DNA of 64,000 nt from Ditibartonella apis. GTDB lineage: Bacteria; Pseudomonadota; Alphaproteobacteria; Rhizobiales; Rhizobiaceae. The DNA lies in contig NZ_LXYU01000001.1 of NCBI RefSeq assembly GCF_001952075.1, forward strand, positions 1 to 64,000. Reading direction: 5' to 3'. The notes under the pieces were generated by a model, which worked only from the letters and a program-made list of their open reading frames with translations, was not told where the DNA came from and ran no database searches. The number at the start of each line of letters is the position of its first letter. Within the stretch, counting starts at the first letter, position 1. Of the stretch, positions 7,866-16,578 are shown in pieces. The translations under genes and the position numbers were made by a program.

Positions 7866-8804
7866 GTGTTTAAAAAAATATTATTTTCGATCCTCATCAT
7901 TTTTCTCGGCGTTTTCGGTGCTAAAGCCAATGATAAACTTACAGTTGTTCTTGATTGGTATCTTAATCCCGATCATGCACCTTTGATTGTTGCCGAACAG
8001 ATTGGCAGTTTTGAAAAACGCGGACTTGATGTCGAAATCGTCACCCCCTCCGATCCTAATATTGGACCGCGTCTGGTTGCATCCGACAAAGCCGATATTG
8101 CTTTATCCTACCAACAGCAACTCTACATTTTTCAGGATGAAGAATTACCGCTGACACGTATAGGAACACTCATTGAAACACCGCTCAATACTGTTTTGGC
8201 GCTTCCCGATAGCGGAATTAAAACACCGGCTGATCTCAAAGGCAAAAAGGTCGGGTTTTCTGTGAGCAGTATCGAACCCGTAATCTTGGGAACAATGTTG
8301 GAAAATCAGGGTCTCACGATAAAGGATGTCGAGCTTGTAAATGTCAATTTCAATCTTGTAAGCGGGTTGATGTCAAAACAGGTTGATGCAGTCATTGGCG
8401 GTTATCGCAATGTGGAAGGCAATGAAATACGCGAACAGGGCGTAGAACCTGTTATTATGAAGGTTGAAGACTATGGTATTCCTCCATATGACGAACTGAT
8501 TTTTGTTGCCAAAAATGACTTAAAAAAACATGACGCTTATAAAAAATTCCTCGAAGCCGTTCATGAAGGCCAGCAATATCTGAAAGCTCACCCGCAAGAA
8601 ACATGGGACAATTTTGTAAAAAAATATAAGGAACTTGATACCGATCTCAACAAAAAGATATGGATGGAAACGGTTCCGTTATTCAGCGAAAATCCACTTC
8701 ATCTCGACAAAGAAAGATATATTTCTTACGGAGCCTATCTTTATAAAAAAGGCATTGTCAAAAAAGAATATCCGCTTGATAGTTTTGCTACCGAATTGAA
8801 ATAA
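7866..8804 (+). CDS. thiY: ABC transporter periplasmic binding protein, ThiY-like
   Basis: A 312-residue NMT1/THI5-like periplasmic protein. I chose the GTG at 7866 because GGAGG lies four bases before it and it gives a clean signal peptide (FKKILFSILIIFLGVFGAKA-N). The mature N-terminus TVVLDWYLNPDHAPL is very close to the ligand-binding signature of ThiY, the hydroxymethylpyrimidine-binding protein. Other NMT1 features follow (ADIALSYQQQL, ADLKGKKVGF). It is the last gene of the operon and is followed by a clear terminator. Formylaminopyrimidine or a related pyrimidine is the alternative ligand. There is no TPP riboswitch upstream, which is unusual for a thiamine-salvage operon. Confidence 0.75.
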   Translation: MFKKILFSILIIFLGVFGAKANDKLTVVLDWYLNPDHAPLIVAEQIGSFEKRGLDVEIVTPSDPNIGPRLVASDKADIALSYQQQLYIFQDEELPLTRIGTLIETPLNTVLALPDSGIKTPADLKGKKVGFSVSSIEPVILGTMLENQGLTIKDVELVNVNFNLVSGLMSKQVDAVIGGYRNVEGNEIREQGVEPVIMKVEDYGIPPYDELIFVAKNDLKKHDAYKKFLEAVHEGQQYLKAHPQETWDNFVKKYKELDTDLNKKIWMETVPLFSENPLHLDKERYISYGAYLYKKGIVKKEYPLDSFATELK

Positions 8805-8818
8805 AAATCAAATGGAAG

Positions 8819-8860
8819 ATCGGGCATGATGGGCGTTCATCATTGCCCGATTTTGTTGTT
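8819..8860 (+). terminator. Rho-independent terminator of the ThiZXY-like operon
   Basis: ATCGGGCA-TGATG pairs with CATCA-TGCCCGAT with one bulged T and a six-base loop, followed by TTTTGTTGTTTT. It lies 15 bases after the binding-protein stop. Confidence 0.85.
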
Positions 8861-8930
8861 TTGTAACTGCCTATGCCAATATGTGACATAGTATTTATTC
8901 AAAATAATATTTTATCACCCGAACATCGGG

Positions 8931-9707
8931 TTATCCCAATATCGGAATACGTGCGCGAATAGCTTCCACATTTCCTAAATTGATGTCGAAGACCATGAGC
9001 TCAGCTTCGCTTGCCAGACGTGCGCGCACATTTCCTGTCGGGTCAACAATAGAACTTAGTCCGATGCCAAGGGGTGCTGTTCCCTTTGACGGTTGCCAGG
9101 CCTGATCGCAGGCAACAAGCCAAGCTTCAGAATCAGCCGCACGGGCGCGAACCAACAAATCCCACTGCTCGGCTTTCCCAGGACCATCCCCCCAGGAAGC
9201 CGGAACGATAATCAATTTTGCGCCTTTTTTCCCCATTGCGGTAAACTGGTCGGCAAACCGCAAATCATAACAAATAGCAAAACCGATCTTGCCGAACACT
9301 GTATCGAGAACAAGGTAATCACTTCCCGCTTCAACGAGGTCTGATTCACGTGAACCAAACGCATCATATAAATGAACTTTCTGATAAATGGCCTCAGTAT
9401 TTCTTCCGGTAATTATCAACTTATTGCGTATGCGTCCGTCATTTGCCGGTTCAAACATACCGGCGACAATCATCATATCATATTTTACGGCATAAGAGCG
9501 GATCAATGTTGCAAAAGGGCCCTCAAGCGGTTCTGCCTCATCCTTCAAAGCCGCTTCGAAGGAAACCTGTGCTGCCTCGGGGAAAACCAGTATATCAACT
9601 TTCCGAGTGGCTGCCTGTTCAATCATTTTAACGATTTCTGCATTATTTTTTTGTTTGTCAGTACCACTTCTTATTTGTGCCAATCCAATTTTTATGTTTT
9701 CACCCAT
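8931..9707 (-). CDS. Carbon-nitrogen hydrolase (nitrilase superfamily)
   Basis: 258 residues from the ATG at 9705-9707 (GGGAGA ribosome-binding site). The catalytic triad of the superfamily is visible: Glu in LVFPEAA, Lys in YQKVHLYD and Cys in FAICYDLRF. These enzymes hydrolyse amides, carbamoyl groups or nitriles in the cytoplasm; the sequence does not fix the substrate. An omega-amidase or N-carbamoyl/deaminated-glutathione-type amidase is possible. It is divergent from a GntR/FCD regulator 71 bases away and near an MHS carboxylate transporter and a DUF2848 protein, which suggests a small catabolic module for an imported amide or organic acid. Confidence 0.82.
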   Translation of the reverse strand: MGENIKIGLAQIRSGTDKQKNNAEIVKMIEQAATRKVDILVFPEAAQVSFEAALKDEAEPLEGPFATLIRSYAVKYDMMIVAGMFEPANDGRIRNKLIITGRNTEAIYQKVHLYDAFGSRESDLVEAGSDYLVLDTVFGKIGFAICYDLRFADQFTAMGKKGAKLIIVPASWGDGPGKAEQWDLLVRARAADSEAWLVACDQAWQPSKGTAPLGIGLSSIVDPTGNVRARLASEAELMVFDINLGNVEAIRARIPILG

Positions 9708-9778
9708 TTGAATTCTCCCTATACTTATCAATATTGTGATTTTATATATTCGTTCGAAACTATAATTAACGTAGCATA

Positions 9779-10408
9779 ATGTACAAGAAATCTTCAGGTC
9801 GTGAACGCGCATATTCCCATATACGCAACACCATTTTAACCAATCCCTCTTTCGTTGGAACTTTTCTTAACGAAAGAGAAATTGCCGATAGTTTGGGCAT
9901 TTCCCGCACACCGGTACGAGAAGCTTTTATGATGCTTGCCAGTGAAGATCTGATTGATCTGAAGCCTAACCGCGGTGCTTTTGTCGCACCAATGAACGTG
10001 CAGCAAGTCAACGATATTTTTCAGGCGCGTGGTGTTGTTGAAAGCTGGAGCGCGGAATATTGCATCTCGCAAAATATCGACCCGACGCCTGTCATGATCA
10101 AGGAATTGGAAGCCCAGAAACTTATGGCACTTGACGATCCTTATCTTGACTTTATCGAACATGACCGTGCCTTTCATTGTGCCTTGATTGAAGCAACCGG
10201 CAACATGGTTTTAAACCAGATGTACGAGCTGCTCCGTGCACGCTATGTAACCTTTGGTGTACGTGCCATCCGCAAAACTGCAAAAAGACGAACCGAAGTG
10301 CTAAAAGAACATCAACGTATTATCGATGCGCTTCTCGCCAAAGATGTCAGAAAAGCCAAGAAAGCCATTCTCGAACATCTTGACCGGACACGCCAACATC
10401 TCGTTTGA
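9779..10408 (+). CDS. GntR family regulator (FCD subfamily)
   Basis: 209 residues. N-terminal winged helix (FLNEREIADSLGISRTPVREAF) and C-terminal all-helical FCD domain with the metal-ligand-like D-x-x-x-H pattern (EHDRAFHCALIEATGN) and a later EHQRIIDALL histidine. FCD regulators are usually repressors relieved by a small carboxylate. It is divergent from the nitrilase gene. A perfect TGGTATACCA palindrome, of the type FCD regulators bind, is found between the nearby MHS transporter and DUF2848 genes (11845-11854), so this regulator probably controls that pair as well. Confidence 0.85.
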   Translation: MYKKSSGRERAYSHIRNTILTNPSFVGTFLNEREIADSLGISRTPVREAFMMLASEDLIDLKPNRGAFVAPMNVQQVNDIFQARGVVESWSAEYCISQNIDPTPVMIKELEAQKLMALDDPYLDFIEHDRAFHCALIEATGNMVLNQMYELLRARYVTFGVRAIRKTAKRRTEVLKEHQRIIDALLAKDVRKAKKAILEHLDRTRQHLV

Positions 10409-10520
10409 TGGAGCTTTATCGGATTTGTTCCTGATAAAACCCCATCCTATTTATTTAAAACGTGGATATGCTGAAACGACCGGTGCCATTTTGGCTTCCG
10501 ACGCCGTTTCGATCTCTGTT

Positions 10521-11816
10521 TCAGGACACGCGCGCTTTCCTTGTCATTGCAAGCCCGATCAGCGTCAATACGCATGCAATACCTATATAAAGGCAGATGG
10601 CAAAACCGCTCTTGTCAAATGATATAAACCACGCGAGCAATAACGGCGCAATGGCACCACCGACAATACCTGCGAATGTGTAGGCAAGAGAACTCCCCGT
10701 ATAGCGCAAGCGTGCCGAAAATTGCTCTGCAATCAAGGCAGCCTGCGGGCCATACATCAATGAATGGCATATGAGAGCGCCTGTCACCCCGATGAAGAGA
10801 CGAACAAAAGTCGGCTCCTCCATCATATAGAAGAACAAAAATGTCCAGATTGCCGCAAGAACTGCCCCGACAGCATAAATGACACGTCGTTCTATTCTGT
10901 CAGACAGCCAACCACTAAAGGGGATGAACAACACCTGAATACCGGAAGCAATTGTGACAGATATGATAGCGTCAGAGCGTGGCATTCCCAAATGTTGCGT
11001 GGCATAGGCAAGTACAAAAACCGTAAAACAGGCATAAAGAACATCCGGCCCGATGCGTGCAAGAATACCGCCAAAAAGTGCTCTGCTTTCGTATTTGAAT
11101 ACTTCCGAAACCGGCGCATTGGAGCGTTCATTCTTTTCTTCAAGTTTTTTGAAGACAGGGGTTTCTTCAAGTGAATAGCGAACCCACAAACCGAATACGA
11201 CCAATAGCGCAGAAAGCAGAAAAGCTATTCTCCACCCCCAATCGTTGAATTGGGCAGTAGTCAGGAAAAAAGCCAGAATAGCAAGAACACCGTTTGCCAG
11301 CAAATTACCTAAAGGCGGCCCGACTTGCGCCGCAGATGCCCAAAATCCTCTTTGTTCAGGTTTGCTGAATTCGCTGGAGAGAAGAACAGCACCTCCCCAT
11401 TCACCGCCAACGCCGACACCTTGAGCAAAGCGCAACAGAACAAGAAGTGTCGGAGCAAGATATCCGACAGATGCAAATGTCGGCAAAAGCCCGATGATGA
11501 AGGTGGCGATGCCGATCAACAATAACGTCCAAACCAGAACTTTTTTGCGCCCGACAATATCACCAAGACGCCCAAAAAATATGCCGCCTAACGGACGGGA
11601 AATATAGCCTACCGCATAAGTGCCAAAAGCCTTCAAAGTGCCGGCTAGTGAATCTCCTTCAGGGAAAAACAAATGGCCAAAAACCAACGCCGCGCAAGCA
11701 CCATAAACTGCGAAGTCATACCATTCCAAAGAAGTCCCGCTGAGACTTGCAGCAAATGCTTTAACAAGACTTTTGCGCTTTATTGGTGGTTCCGTTTCTT
11801 TTAAAATATTTTCCAT
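10521..11816 (-). CDS. MFS transporter, metabolite:H+ symporter (MHS) family
   Basis: A 431-residue protein with 12 predicted membrane segments. The MHS/sugar-porter hallmarks are present: SLEWYDFAVYG in helix 1, RPLGGIFFGRLGDIVGRKKVL in the 2-3 loop, RFAQGVGVGGEWGGA in helix 4, and the Glu-rich YSLEETPVFKKL segment in the central loop. MHS carriers such as ShiA, KgtP and ProP import carboxylates, betaines or related compounds with protons. Here the likely substrate is the compound handled by the adjacent nitrilase and DUF2848 protein. It is transcribed divergently from the DUF2848 gene across the TGGTATACCA site. Confidence 0.85.
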   Translation of the reverse strand: MENILKETEPPIKRKSLVKAFAASLSGTSLEWYDFAVYGACAALVFGHLFFPEGDSLAGTLKAFGTYAVGYISRPLGGIFFGRLGDIVGRKKVLVWTLLLIGIATFIIGLLPTFASVGYLAPTLLVLLRFAQGVGVGGEWGGAVLLSSEFSKPEQRGFWASAAQVGPPLGNLLANGVLAILAFFLTTAQFNDWGWRIAFLLSALLVVFGLWVRYSLEETPVFKKLEEKNERSNAPVSEVFKYESRALFGGILARIGPDVLYACFTVFVLAYATQHLGMPRSDAIISVTIASGIQVLFIPFSGWLSDRIERRVIYAVGAVLAAIWTFLFFYMMEEPTFVRLFIGVTGALICHSLMYGPQAALIAEQFSARLRYTGSSLAYTFAGIVGGAIAPLLLAWFISFDKSGFAICLYIGIACVLTLIGLAMTRKARVS

Positions 11817-11844
11817 TTAAGTTCCCCTTGTTATTGTATGATTT

Positions 11845-11854
11845 TGGTATACCA
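11845..11854. promoter_or_regulatory. TGGTATACCA palindrome, candidate GntR/FCD operator
   Basis: A perfect 10-base palindrome in the 93-base divergent region between the MHS transporter and DUF2848 genes. FCD-type GntR proteins typically recognise T-G-G-T-N-N-N-A-C-C-A-like or GTATAC-centred sites, and the only GntR gene in the window is 1.5 kb away in the same module. Confidence 0.5.
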
Positions 11855-11909
11855 TAAGTATGCATCATTGATATATAGTAAGTCTACTATTTTTTTGAGG
11901 GAGAACGGG

Positions 11910-12596
11910 ATGGGAAGTCTCATTGTATATGTCGTTGGCAGTGGCTTGAAGACTGTCAATGTTGAATGGGTGTTCAACGCCGGATATGCCGGATCAAATA
12001 GCGAAGAAGTCCGCCACCATATAGAAGAGCTCGCGGCACTTGGTGTCCCTGCCCCGAAAACGTTTCCAACGCTTTATCCTTTAGGCTCTCACGTCGTCTC
12101 GCAAGACCATCTTTATCAAGCTCCGCATGATAAAACTTCGGGTGAAGCCGAATGGGCACTCTATATTGGTAAAAATGAAAACGAACATTTATTGATGGCT
12201 GCTTGCGATCATACTGATCGCGCGTTGGAAGCCCATGGCGTTGCATGGTCAAAACAATCCGCGCCCGACTTTATCGGCGATCTCGCCTGGCGTTATAGCG
12301 AGGTCAAAGATTCGTTTTCCGACTTTACTTTGAAAGCTTGGGTAAAAGACAGACAGGAAGAACAGCTTATTCAAAACGGCAATGCCGGCCTTCTTATCTC
12401 CCCTTCAAAATGGCTGACAAAGCTTGAAAAAGCCGGTCTTGCCCGCCCCGGAACTTTGCTCATGAGCGGTACAATACCGATGAAAAAATCGGTCAACCAG
12501 TTTTCAAATCATTGGCGTGTCGAACTTGCCGATCAAAAAGGCAATATCAGTCGCGTTTCTTATGAAATCGAACGCCTCATTGATGCTTGGGAATAG
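11910..12596 (+). CDS. DUF2848 family protein
   Basis: 228 residues from ATG 11910, preceded by GAGGGAGAACGGG. The sequence (FNAGYAGSNSEEVRHHIEEL, then PTLYPLG, GEAEWALYIG and CDHTDRALE) matches my memory of DUF2848, a family often found beside carboxylate transporters and amidases. Parts of the layout, including an acidic pair near GEAE and a following D-H-T-D, recall fumarylacetoacetate-hydrolase-like folds; that link is inference. Cytoplasmic, no signal peptide. It sits divergent to the MHS transporter and probably acts on the same imported compound. Confidence 0.75.
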   Translation: MGSLIVYVVGSGLKTVNVEWVFNAGYAGSNSEEVRHHIEELAALGVPAPKTFPTLYPLGSHVVSQDHLYQAPHDKTSGEAEWALYIGKNENEHLLMAACDHTDRALEAHGVAWSKQSAPDFIGDLAWRYSEVKDSFSDFTLKAWVKDRQEEQLIQNGNAGLLISPSKWLTKLEKAGLARPGTLLMSGTIPMKKSVNQFSNHWRVELADQKGNISRVSYEIERLIDAWE

Positions 12597-12846
12597 TTTT
12601 AAAATGTCTTTCCCGATTACTGTTTTTTGAGTGCTATTTATATCGCGATTATTTCATTCATAACATTCGGGAAAGCGACCTTTGCCACTTATTGTGTGCG
12701 CCTTTTTGCCATTTGTTTTTAGGAAAAACCGGAATTCGATAGATAATCATTTGCGTTTTTTTCAAAACGATGCGACTTCGTTCAGGTTGGTACGAAGAAT
12801 CCTTCACTGAATATTCACTATATGATCTCTACCTGCGCCAATCTAT

Positions 12847-13617
12847 TCAGCGAACCGGAATAAGAGCCGAAATATCATGAGCTGTTTTTCGCAATTCGGG
12901 CAGATAATGTGTTGTCATTTCCTGCAAGCAGTTTTCAACGGCCGGTGCCCCGATATTCAAAGCCGCCACAACTTTCCCGGAAGCAGTTTTTATTGGCACA
13001 GCAATAGAACATAACCCGATCTCGAGCTCCTGGTCCATAAGACAAAAACCGTTTTCGGCAACAGTTTCTATTTTTTTCTCGAGTGCTTTCCGGTCAGTAC
13101 AAGTTTTTACTGTTCTCTGTTCGATATGGCTTGCGTCCAATATTCTTTTGCGCTCGTCTTCAGGCAAGCCTGCAAGCAATACCCGCCCCATAGACGAACA
13201 CCAGACTGGAAGCCTGCTGCCCGCAGTCAAATTCACCGACATTATTTTTACCTGTGAAGCACGCGCAATATAAACAATCTCTGTCATATCTAGAATCGAC
13301 GAAGAAGAACTTTGACCTAATTTGGCCGAAAGCTTGTCAAGAAACGGCTGGATGATGACCGGTAAAGACGCTGACGACAGATAACTATAGCCAAGACGCA
13401 ATATTTTAGCTGTTAAGGAAAAATACTTCCCGTCATATTTCGCAAAACCGAGTGTACATAGAGTGAGAAGGCAACGGCGGCTTGTTGCGCGATCAAAGCC
13501 CGTAATCGTTGCGACATCGGTAATGGAAAGGCGTGCCTTTGCCGAATTGAAGGCTTCAATCACTTTCAAACCTTTGGCAAATCCGCCGACAAAATCCGTT
13601 TTAACAGGTGTATGCAT
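12847..13617 (-). CDS. pcaR: IclR family regulator, PcaR/PcaU/PobR type
   Basis: 256 residues from the ATG at 13615-13617 with GGGG just upstream. The N-terminal domain (FVGGFAKGLKVIEAF, then DRATSRRCLLTLCTLGFAKY) and the following LRLGYSYLSS segment are hallmarks of the PcaR/PcaU/PobR subgroup, which control beta-ketoadipate pathway genes. The C-terminal IclR effector domain is complete (WCSSMGRVLLAG; IAVPIKTASGKVVAALNIG). It is divergent from pcaIJF, which it very likely regulates with 3-oxoadipate or a relative as effector. A perfect inverted repeat lies between them. Confidence 0.8.
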   Translation of the reverse strand: MHTPVKTDFVGGFAKGLKVIEAFNSAKARLSITDVATITGFDRATSRRCLLTLCTLGFAKYDGKYFSLTAKILRLGYSYLSSASLPVIIQPFLDKLSAKLGQSSSSSILDMTEIVYIARASQVKIMSVNLTAGSRLPVWCSSMGRVLLAGLPEDERKRILDASHIEQRTVKTCTDRKALEKKIETVAENGFCLMDQELEIGLCSIAVPIKTASGKVVAALNIGAPAVENCLQEMTTHYLPELRKTAHDISALIPVR

Positions 13618-13764
13618 TGCGCCCCTTTTTGTACAATATATGAACAAATATCTATTATTGAACATTTTATATTGACGCAAGAAGTAAAACGCACTTAGTT
13701 TGAAATATGGGAGATAGCGTGGGAGCCTGAAATCCGGATATATACATTTTTAAGTAAATCTAAT

Positions 13765-13790
13765 GGCAAATAAGACAAGTCTTATTTGCC
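13765..13790. promoter_or_regulatory. 26-base perfect inverted repeat upstream of pcaIJF
   Basis: GGCAAATAAGAC and GTCTTATTTGCC flank AA: 12-base arms without mismatch. There is no T-run on either side, so it is not a terminator. It lies 96 bases before the pcaI start and 148 bases before the IclR start, and is the obvious candidate operator, though it is longer than typical IclR half-sites and could also form an RNA hairpin in a leader. Confidence 0.5.
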
Positions 13791-13885
13791 GGCGGTTAAT
13801 TCTCGGTGTTTTGTCCGGTTTTGTTCCTGCTCTACTATAAATTTTCAAGTCAGTAATACTGATGTCATCTTTCGGGAGGCTAAAG

Positions 13886-14593
13886 ATGGACAAATCTATT
13901 CCTAGCGTCGAGGAAGCTGTGGCTCCGATCAAGGACGGTGCAACCGTAATGATCGGTGGCTTCGGCGGCGCAGGCACGCCGATTGAACTTATTCATGCAT
14001 TGATAGACAAAAAAGTAACCGGCCTTACCGTTATCAATAATAATGCGGGTAATGGCTATGTCGGCATTGCCGCGATGATTGATGCCGGAATGGTAAAAAA
14101 AATGGTGTGTTCTTTTCCCCGTTCCAGTGATCCCCGTGCATTCACCGAAAAATACCTTGCGCGGAAAATCGAATTGGAACTCGTTCCACAAGGTACTCTG
14201 GCAGAACGTATACGCGCCGGAGGAGCGGGCATAGCCGCTTTTTACACACCTACATCCTACGGCACAGAACTTGCAATTGGCAAGCCGGTCGCGGAATTTG
14301 ACGGCCGTTTCTATGTGCAAGAACGCTGGTTAAAGGCTGATTTTGCTTTGGTTAAAGCCCTTGTCGGTGATCGTTACGGTAATTTGACCTATCACAAAGC
14401 TGCGCGCAATTTCAGCCCGCTTATGTGTATGGCAGCCGAACACACGATCGTTCAGGTGTCAAAATTGGTTGAAGCAGGTGATATCGATCCTGAAAATATC
14501 ATCACACCGGGAATCTTTGTTGACGATATTGTTGAAGTAACAAATCCGGCTCAGGAAGAAGTACTTATTCACGCGGGGGTAGTCTACAAATGA
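13886..14593 (+). CDS. pcaI: 3-oxoadipate CoA-transferase subunit A
   Basis: 235 residues from ATG 13886, chosen over an upstream ATG because GGGAGG lies six bases before it. The protein is the alpha subunit of a family I CoA-transferase (MIGGFGGAGTPIELIHAL glycine-rich CoA-binding region; NNNAGNG). With PcaJ it moves CoA from succinyl-CoA to 3-oxoadipate in the cytoplasm. It overlaps pcaJ by four bases and is followed by pcaF, the standard pcaIJF order. An acetoacetate or other 3-oxoacid CoA-transferase would look similar; the pcaF neighbour and IclR regulator favour 3-oxoadipate. Confidence 0.85.
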   Translation: MDKSIPSVEEAVAPIKDGATVMIGGFGGAGTPIELIHALIDKKVTGLTVINNNAGNGYVGIAAMIDAGMVKKMVCSFPRSSDPRAFTEKYLARKIELELVPQGTLAERIRAGGAGIAAFYTPTSYGTELAIGKPVAEFDGRFYVQERWLKADFALVKALVGDRYGNLTYHKAARNFSPLMCMAAEHTIVQVSKLVEAGDIDPENIITPGIFVDDIVEVTNPAQEEVLIHAGVVYK

Positions 14594-15291
14594 ACACGGA
14601 TATGTATGAAAAGATCAAGCTATCCAATGCACAGATTGCGTGGCGCGCGGCACAAGATATTGCAGATGGTGCCTATGTCAATCTCGGTATCGGTTTTCCC
14701 GAAATGGTGGCCCGTTTCCAACCTAAGGGTCATGAAGCCATATTTCATACTGAAAATGGAATTCTGGGGTTTGGTGAACCGCCACTTCCCGGTCAAGAAG
14801 ACTGGGATTTGATTAATGCAGGCAAAAAAGCTGTTACTTTGAAGCCCGGCGGTTGTTATTTCCATCATGCCGACAGTTTTGCCATGGTGCGGGGCGGTCA
14901 TCTTGATGTGGCAATCCTTGGTGCTTATCAGGTTGCAGAAAACGGAGACCTTGCCAATTGGCGTGTCGGATTAAAAGGCGTTCCTGCTGTGGGAGGCGCT
15001 ATGGATCTCGTTCATGGAGCCAGGAAGGTCTGCGTTGTCACAGAACACATAACCAAAAAGGGTGATCCGAAGCTCGTTGAAAAATGCACTTTTCCGCTAA
15101 CGGGTCTTAATTGCGTAACACGGGTTTATACGAGCCATGCAGTCATCGACATTGTCGACCGGCATTTTGTGTTACGCGAAAAATTGGCTTCGCTCAGTTT
15201 TGACGACTTACAAGCAATAACCGGCGCCAAACTTTATATTGATGGGCTCGTAACAGATCTGGTTGTACCAGCTATCGAGGAGGAAAAATGA
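14590..15291 (+). CDS. pcaJ: 3-oxoadipate CoA-transferase subunit B
   Basis: 233 residues. Beta subunit of the family I CoA-transferase, carrying the catalytic glutamate in FHTENGILG that forms the acyl-CoA thioester intermediate, and the GIGFPEMVA nucleotide-like loop. Translationally coupled to pcaI (ATGA overlap) and to pcaF (ATGA overlap), so the three products are made together. The reaction partners are succinyl-CoA and 3-oxoadipate. Confidence 0.87.
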   Translation: MNTDMYEKIKLSNAQIAWRAAQDIADGAYVNLGIGFPEMVARFQPKGHEAIFHTENGILGFGEPPLPGQEDWDLINAGKKAVTLKPGGCYFHHADSFAMVRGGHLDVAILGAYQVAENGDLANWRVGLKGVPAVGGAMDLVHGARKVCVVTEHITKKGDPKLVEKCTFPLTGLNCVTRVYTSHAVIDIVDRHFVLREKLASLSFDDLQAITGAKLYIDGLVTDLVVPAIEEEK

Positions 15292-16493
15292 CCGAAGCTT
15301 TTATCTGTGACTACATACGAACACCAATCGGCCGTTTTGGCGGCGCGCTTGCTCCTGTTCGCGCCGATGATCTGGCCGCCATTTCTCTCAAAGCAATTGT
15401 CGAACGGAACAAGACCATTGATTGGGAAGCTGTTGATGATGTTTTGATGGGCTGCGCCAATCAGGCCGGTGAGGATAACCGCAATGTTGCAAGAATGGCA
15501 TTGCTTCTGGCAGGACTTCCCTATTCAATATCCGGAGCGACAATCAACCGTCTCTGCGGTTCCGGGCTTGATGCAATCCAGACCGCCGCCCGTGCGATCA
15601 AAACGGGAGAAGCCGAACTTATGATTGCCGGCGGTGTAGAAAGCATGTCGCGGGCACCTTTTGTCTTGCCGAAAGCTGAAAAAGCGTTTTCACGTTCCGC
15701 GGAAATCTATGACACAACGATTGGATGGCGTTTTGTCAACCCATTGATGAAAGCCCAATATGGCGTCGATTCAATGCCGGAAACAGGTGACAATGTCGCC
15801 ATTGATTTCAACATTTCACGTGAAGATCAGGATAAATTCGCACTGCGTAGCCAGCAGAAGACCGCAGCAGCACAAAAAAATGGCCGCCTTGCCAAGGAAA
15901 TCATTCCCGTTACAATAAAACAGCGTAAAGGTGACCCGATTATTGTCGATAAAGACGAACATCCGCGTTCGACCAGCATGGAAGCTCTTTCAGGTTTGCG
16001 TGTCATCAATAAAAGAGAGGGCGCTACGGTGACAGCCGGTAATGCATCGGGAGTGAATGATGGCGCAGCCGCACTCATCATCGCATCCGAAAAGGCAGTA
16101 AAAAAATATAATCTCGAACCGATTGCACGTATTATAGCCGGCGCTACCGCCGGTGTTGAACCGCGTATTATGGGAATTGGCCCGGCAGCCGCAACAAAAA
16201 AATTGTGCCGTCATCTCGGCCTGACACCTCGGGATTTCGACGTTATCGAACTCAATGAAGCTTTTGCCAGTCAGGCACTTGCAACATTGCGCGATCTCGG
16301 AATCAAAGACGACGCCGAACACGTTAACCCGAATGGTGGAGCCATTGCGCTTGGCCACCCGCTCGGCATGTCCGGAGCACGTATCGGAGGCACTGCTGCA
16401 CTGCAGTTGAAACTGACACAAGGCAGATATGCACTGGCGACTATGTGTATCGGTGTCGGGCAAGGAATTGCTGTCGCGTTTGAACGCGCCTAA
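15288..16493 (+). CDS. pcaF: 3-oxoadipyl-CoA thiolase
   Basis: 401 residues, full thiolase length. The nucleophilic cysteine is in INRLCGSGLDAIQ (about residue 90), the histidine in GGAIALGHPLGMSGAR and the second cysteine in MCIGVGQG. It cleaves 3-oxoadipyl-CoA with CoA to succinyl-CoA and acetyl-CoA, the last step of the beta-ketoadipate pathway. The coupling to pcaIJ is what separates it from general acetyl-CoA acetyltransferases. No ring-cleavage or lactone genes (pcaHGBCD, catABC) are in this window, so the source of 3-oxoadipate lies elsewhere or is another route. Confidence 0.87.
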   Translation: MTEAFICDYIRTPIGRFGGALAPVRADDLAAISLKAIVERNKTIDWEAVDDVLMGCANQAGEDNRNVARMALLLAGLPYSISGATINRLCGSGLDAIQTAARAIKTGEAELMIAGGVESMSRAPFVLPKAEKAFSRSAEIYDTTIGWRFVNPLMKAQYGVDSMPETGDNVAIDFNISREDQDKFALRSQQKTAAAQKNGRLAKEIIPVTIKQRKGDPIIVDKDEHPRSTSMEALSGLRVINKREGATVTAGNASGVNDGAAALIIASEKAVKKYNLEPIARIIAGATAGVEPRIMGIGPAAATKKLCRHLGLTPRDFDVIELNEAFASQALATLRDLGIKDDAEHVNPNGGAIALGHPLGMSGARIGGTAALQLKLTQGRYALATMCIGVGQGIAVAFERA

Positions 16494-16578
16494 CATAAAG
16501 CTTTACTGAAATTCTGGCAACGTCTCATTGGTCGCTTGTGGCCAAACGAACTTTTTATACTTATTGGAAGAAATAAAT

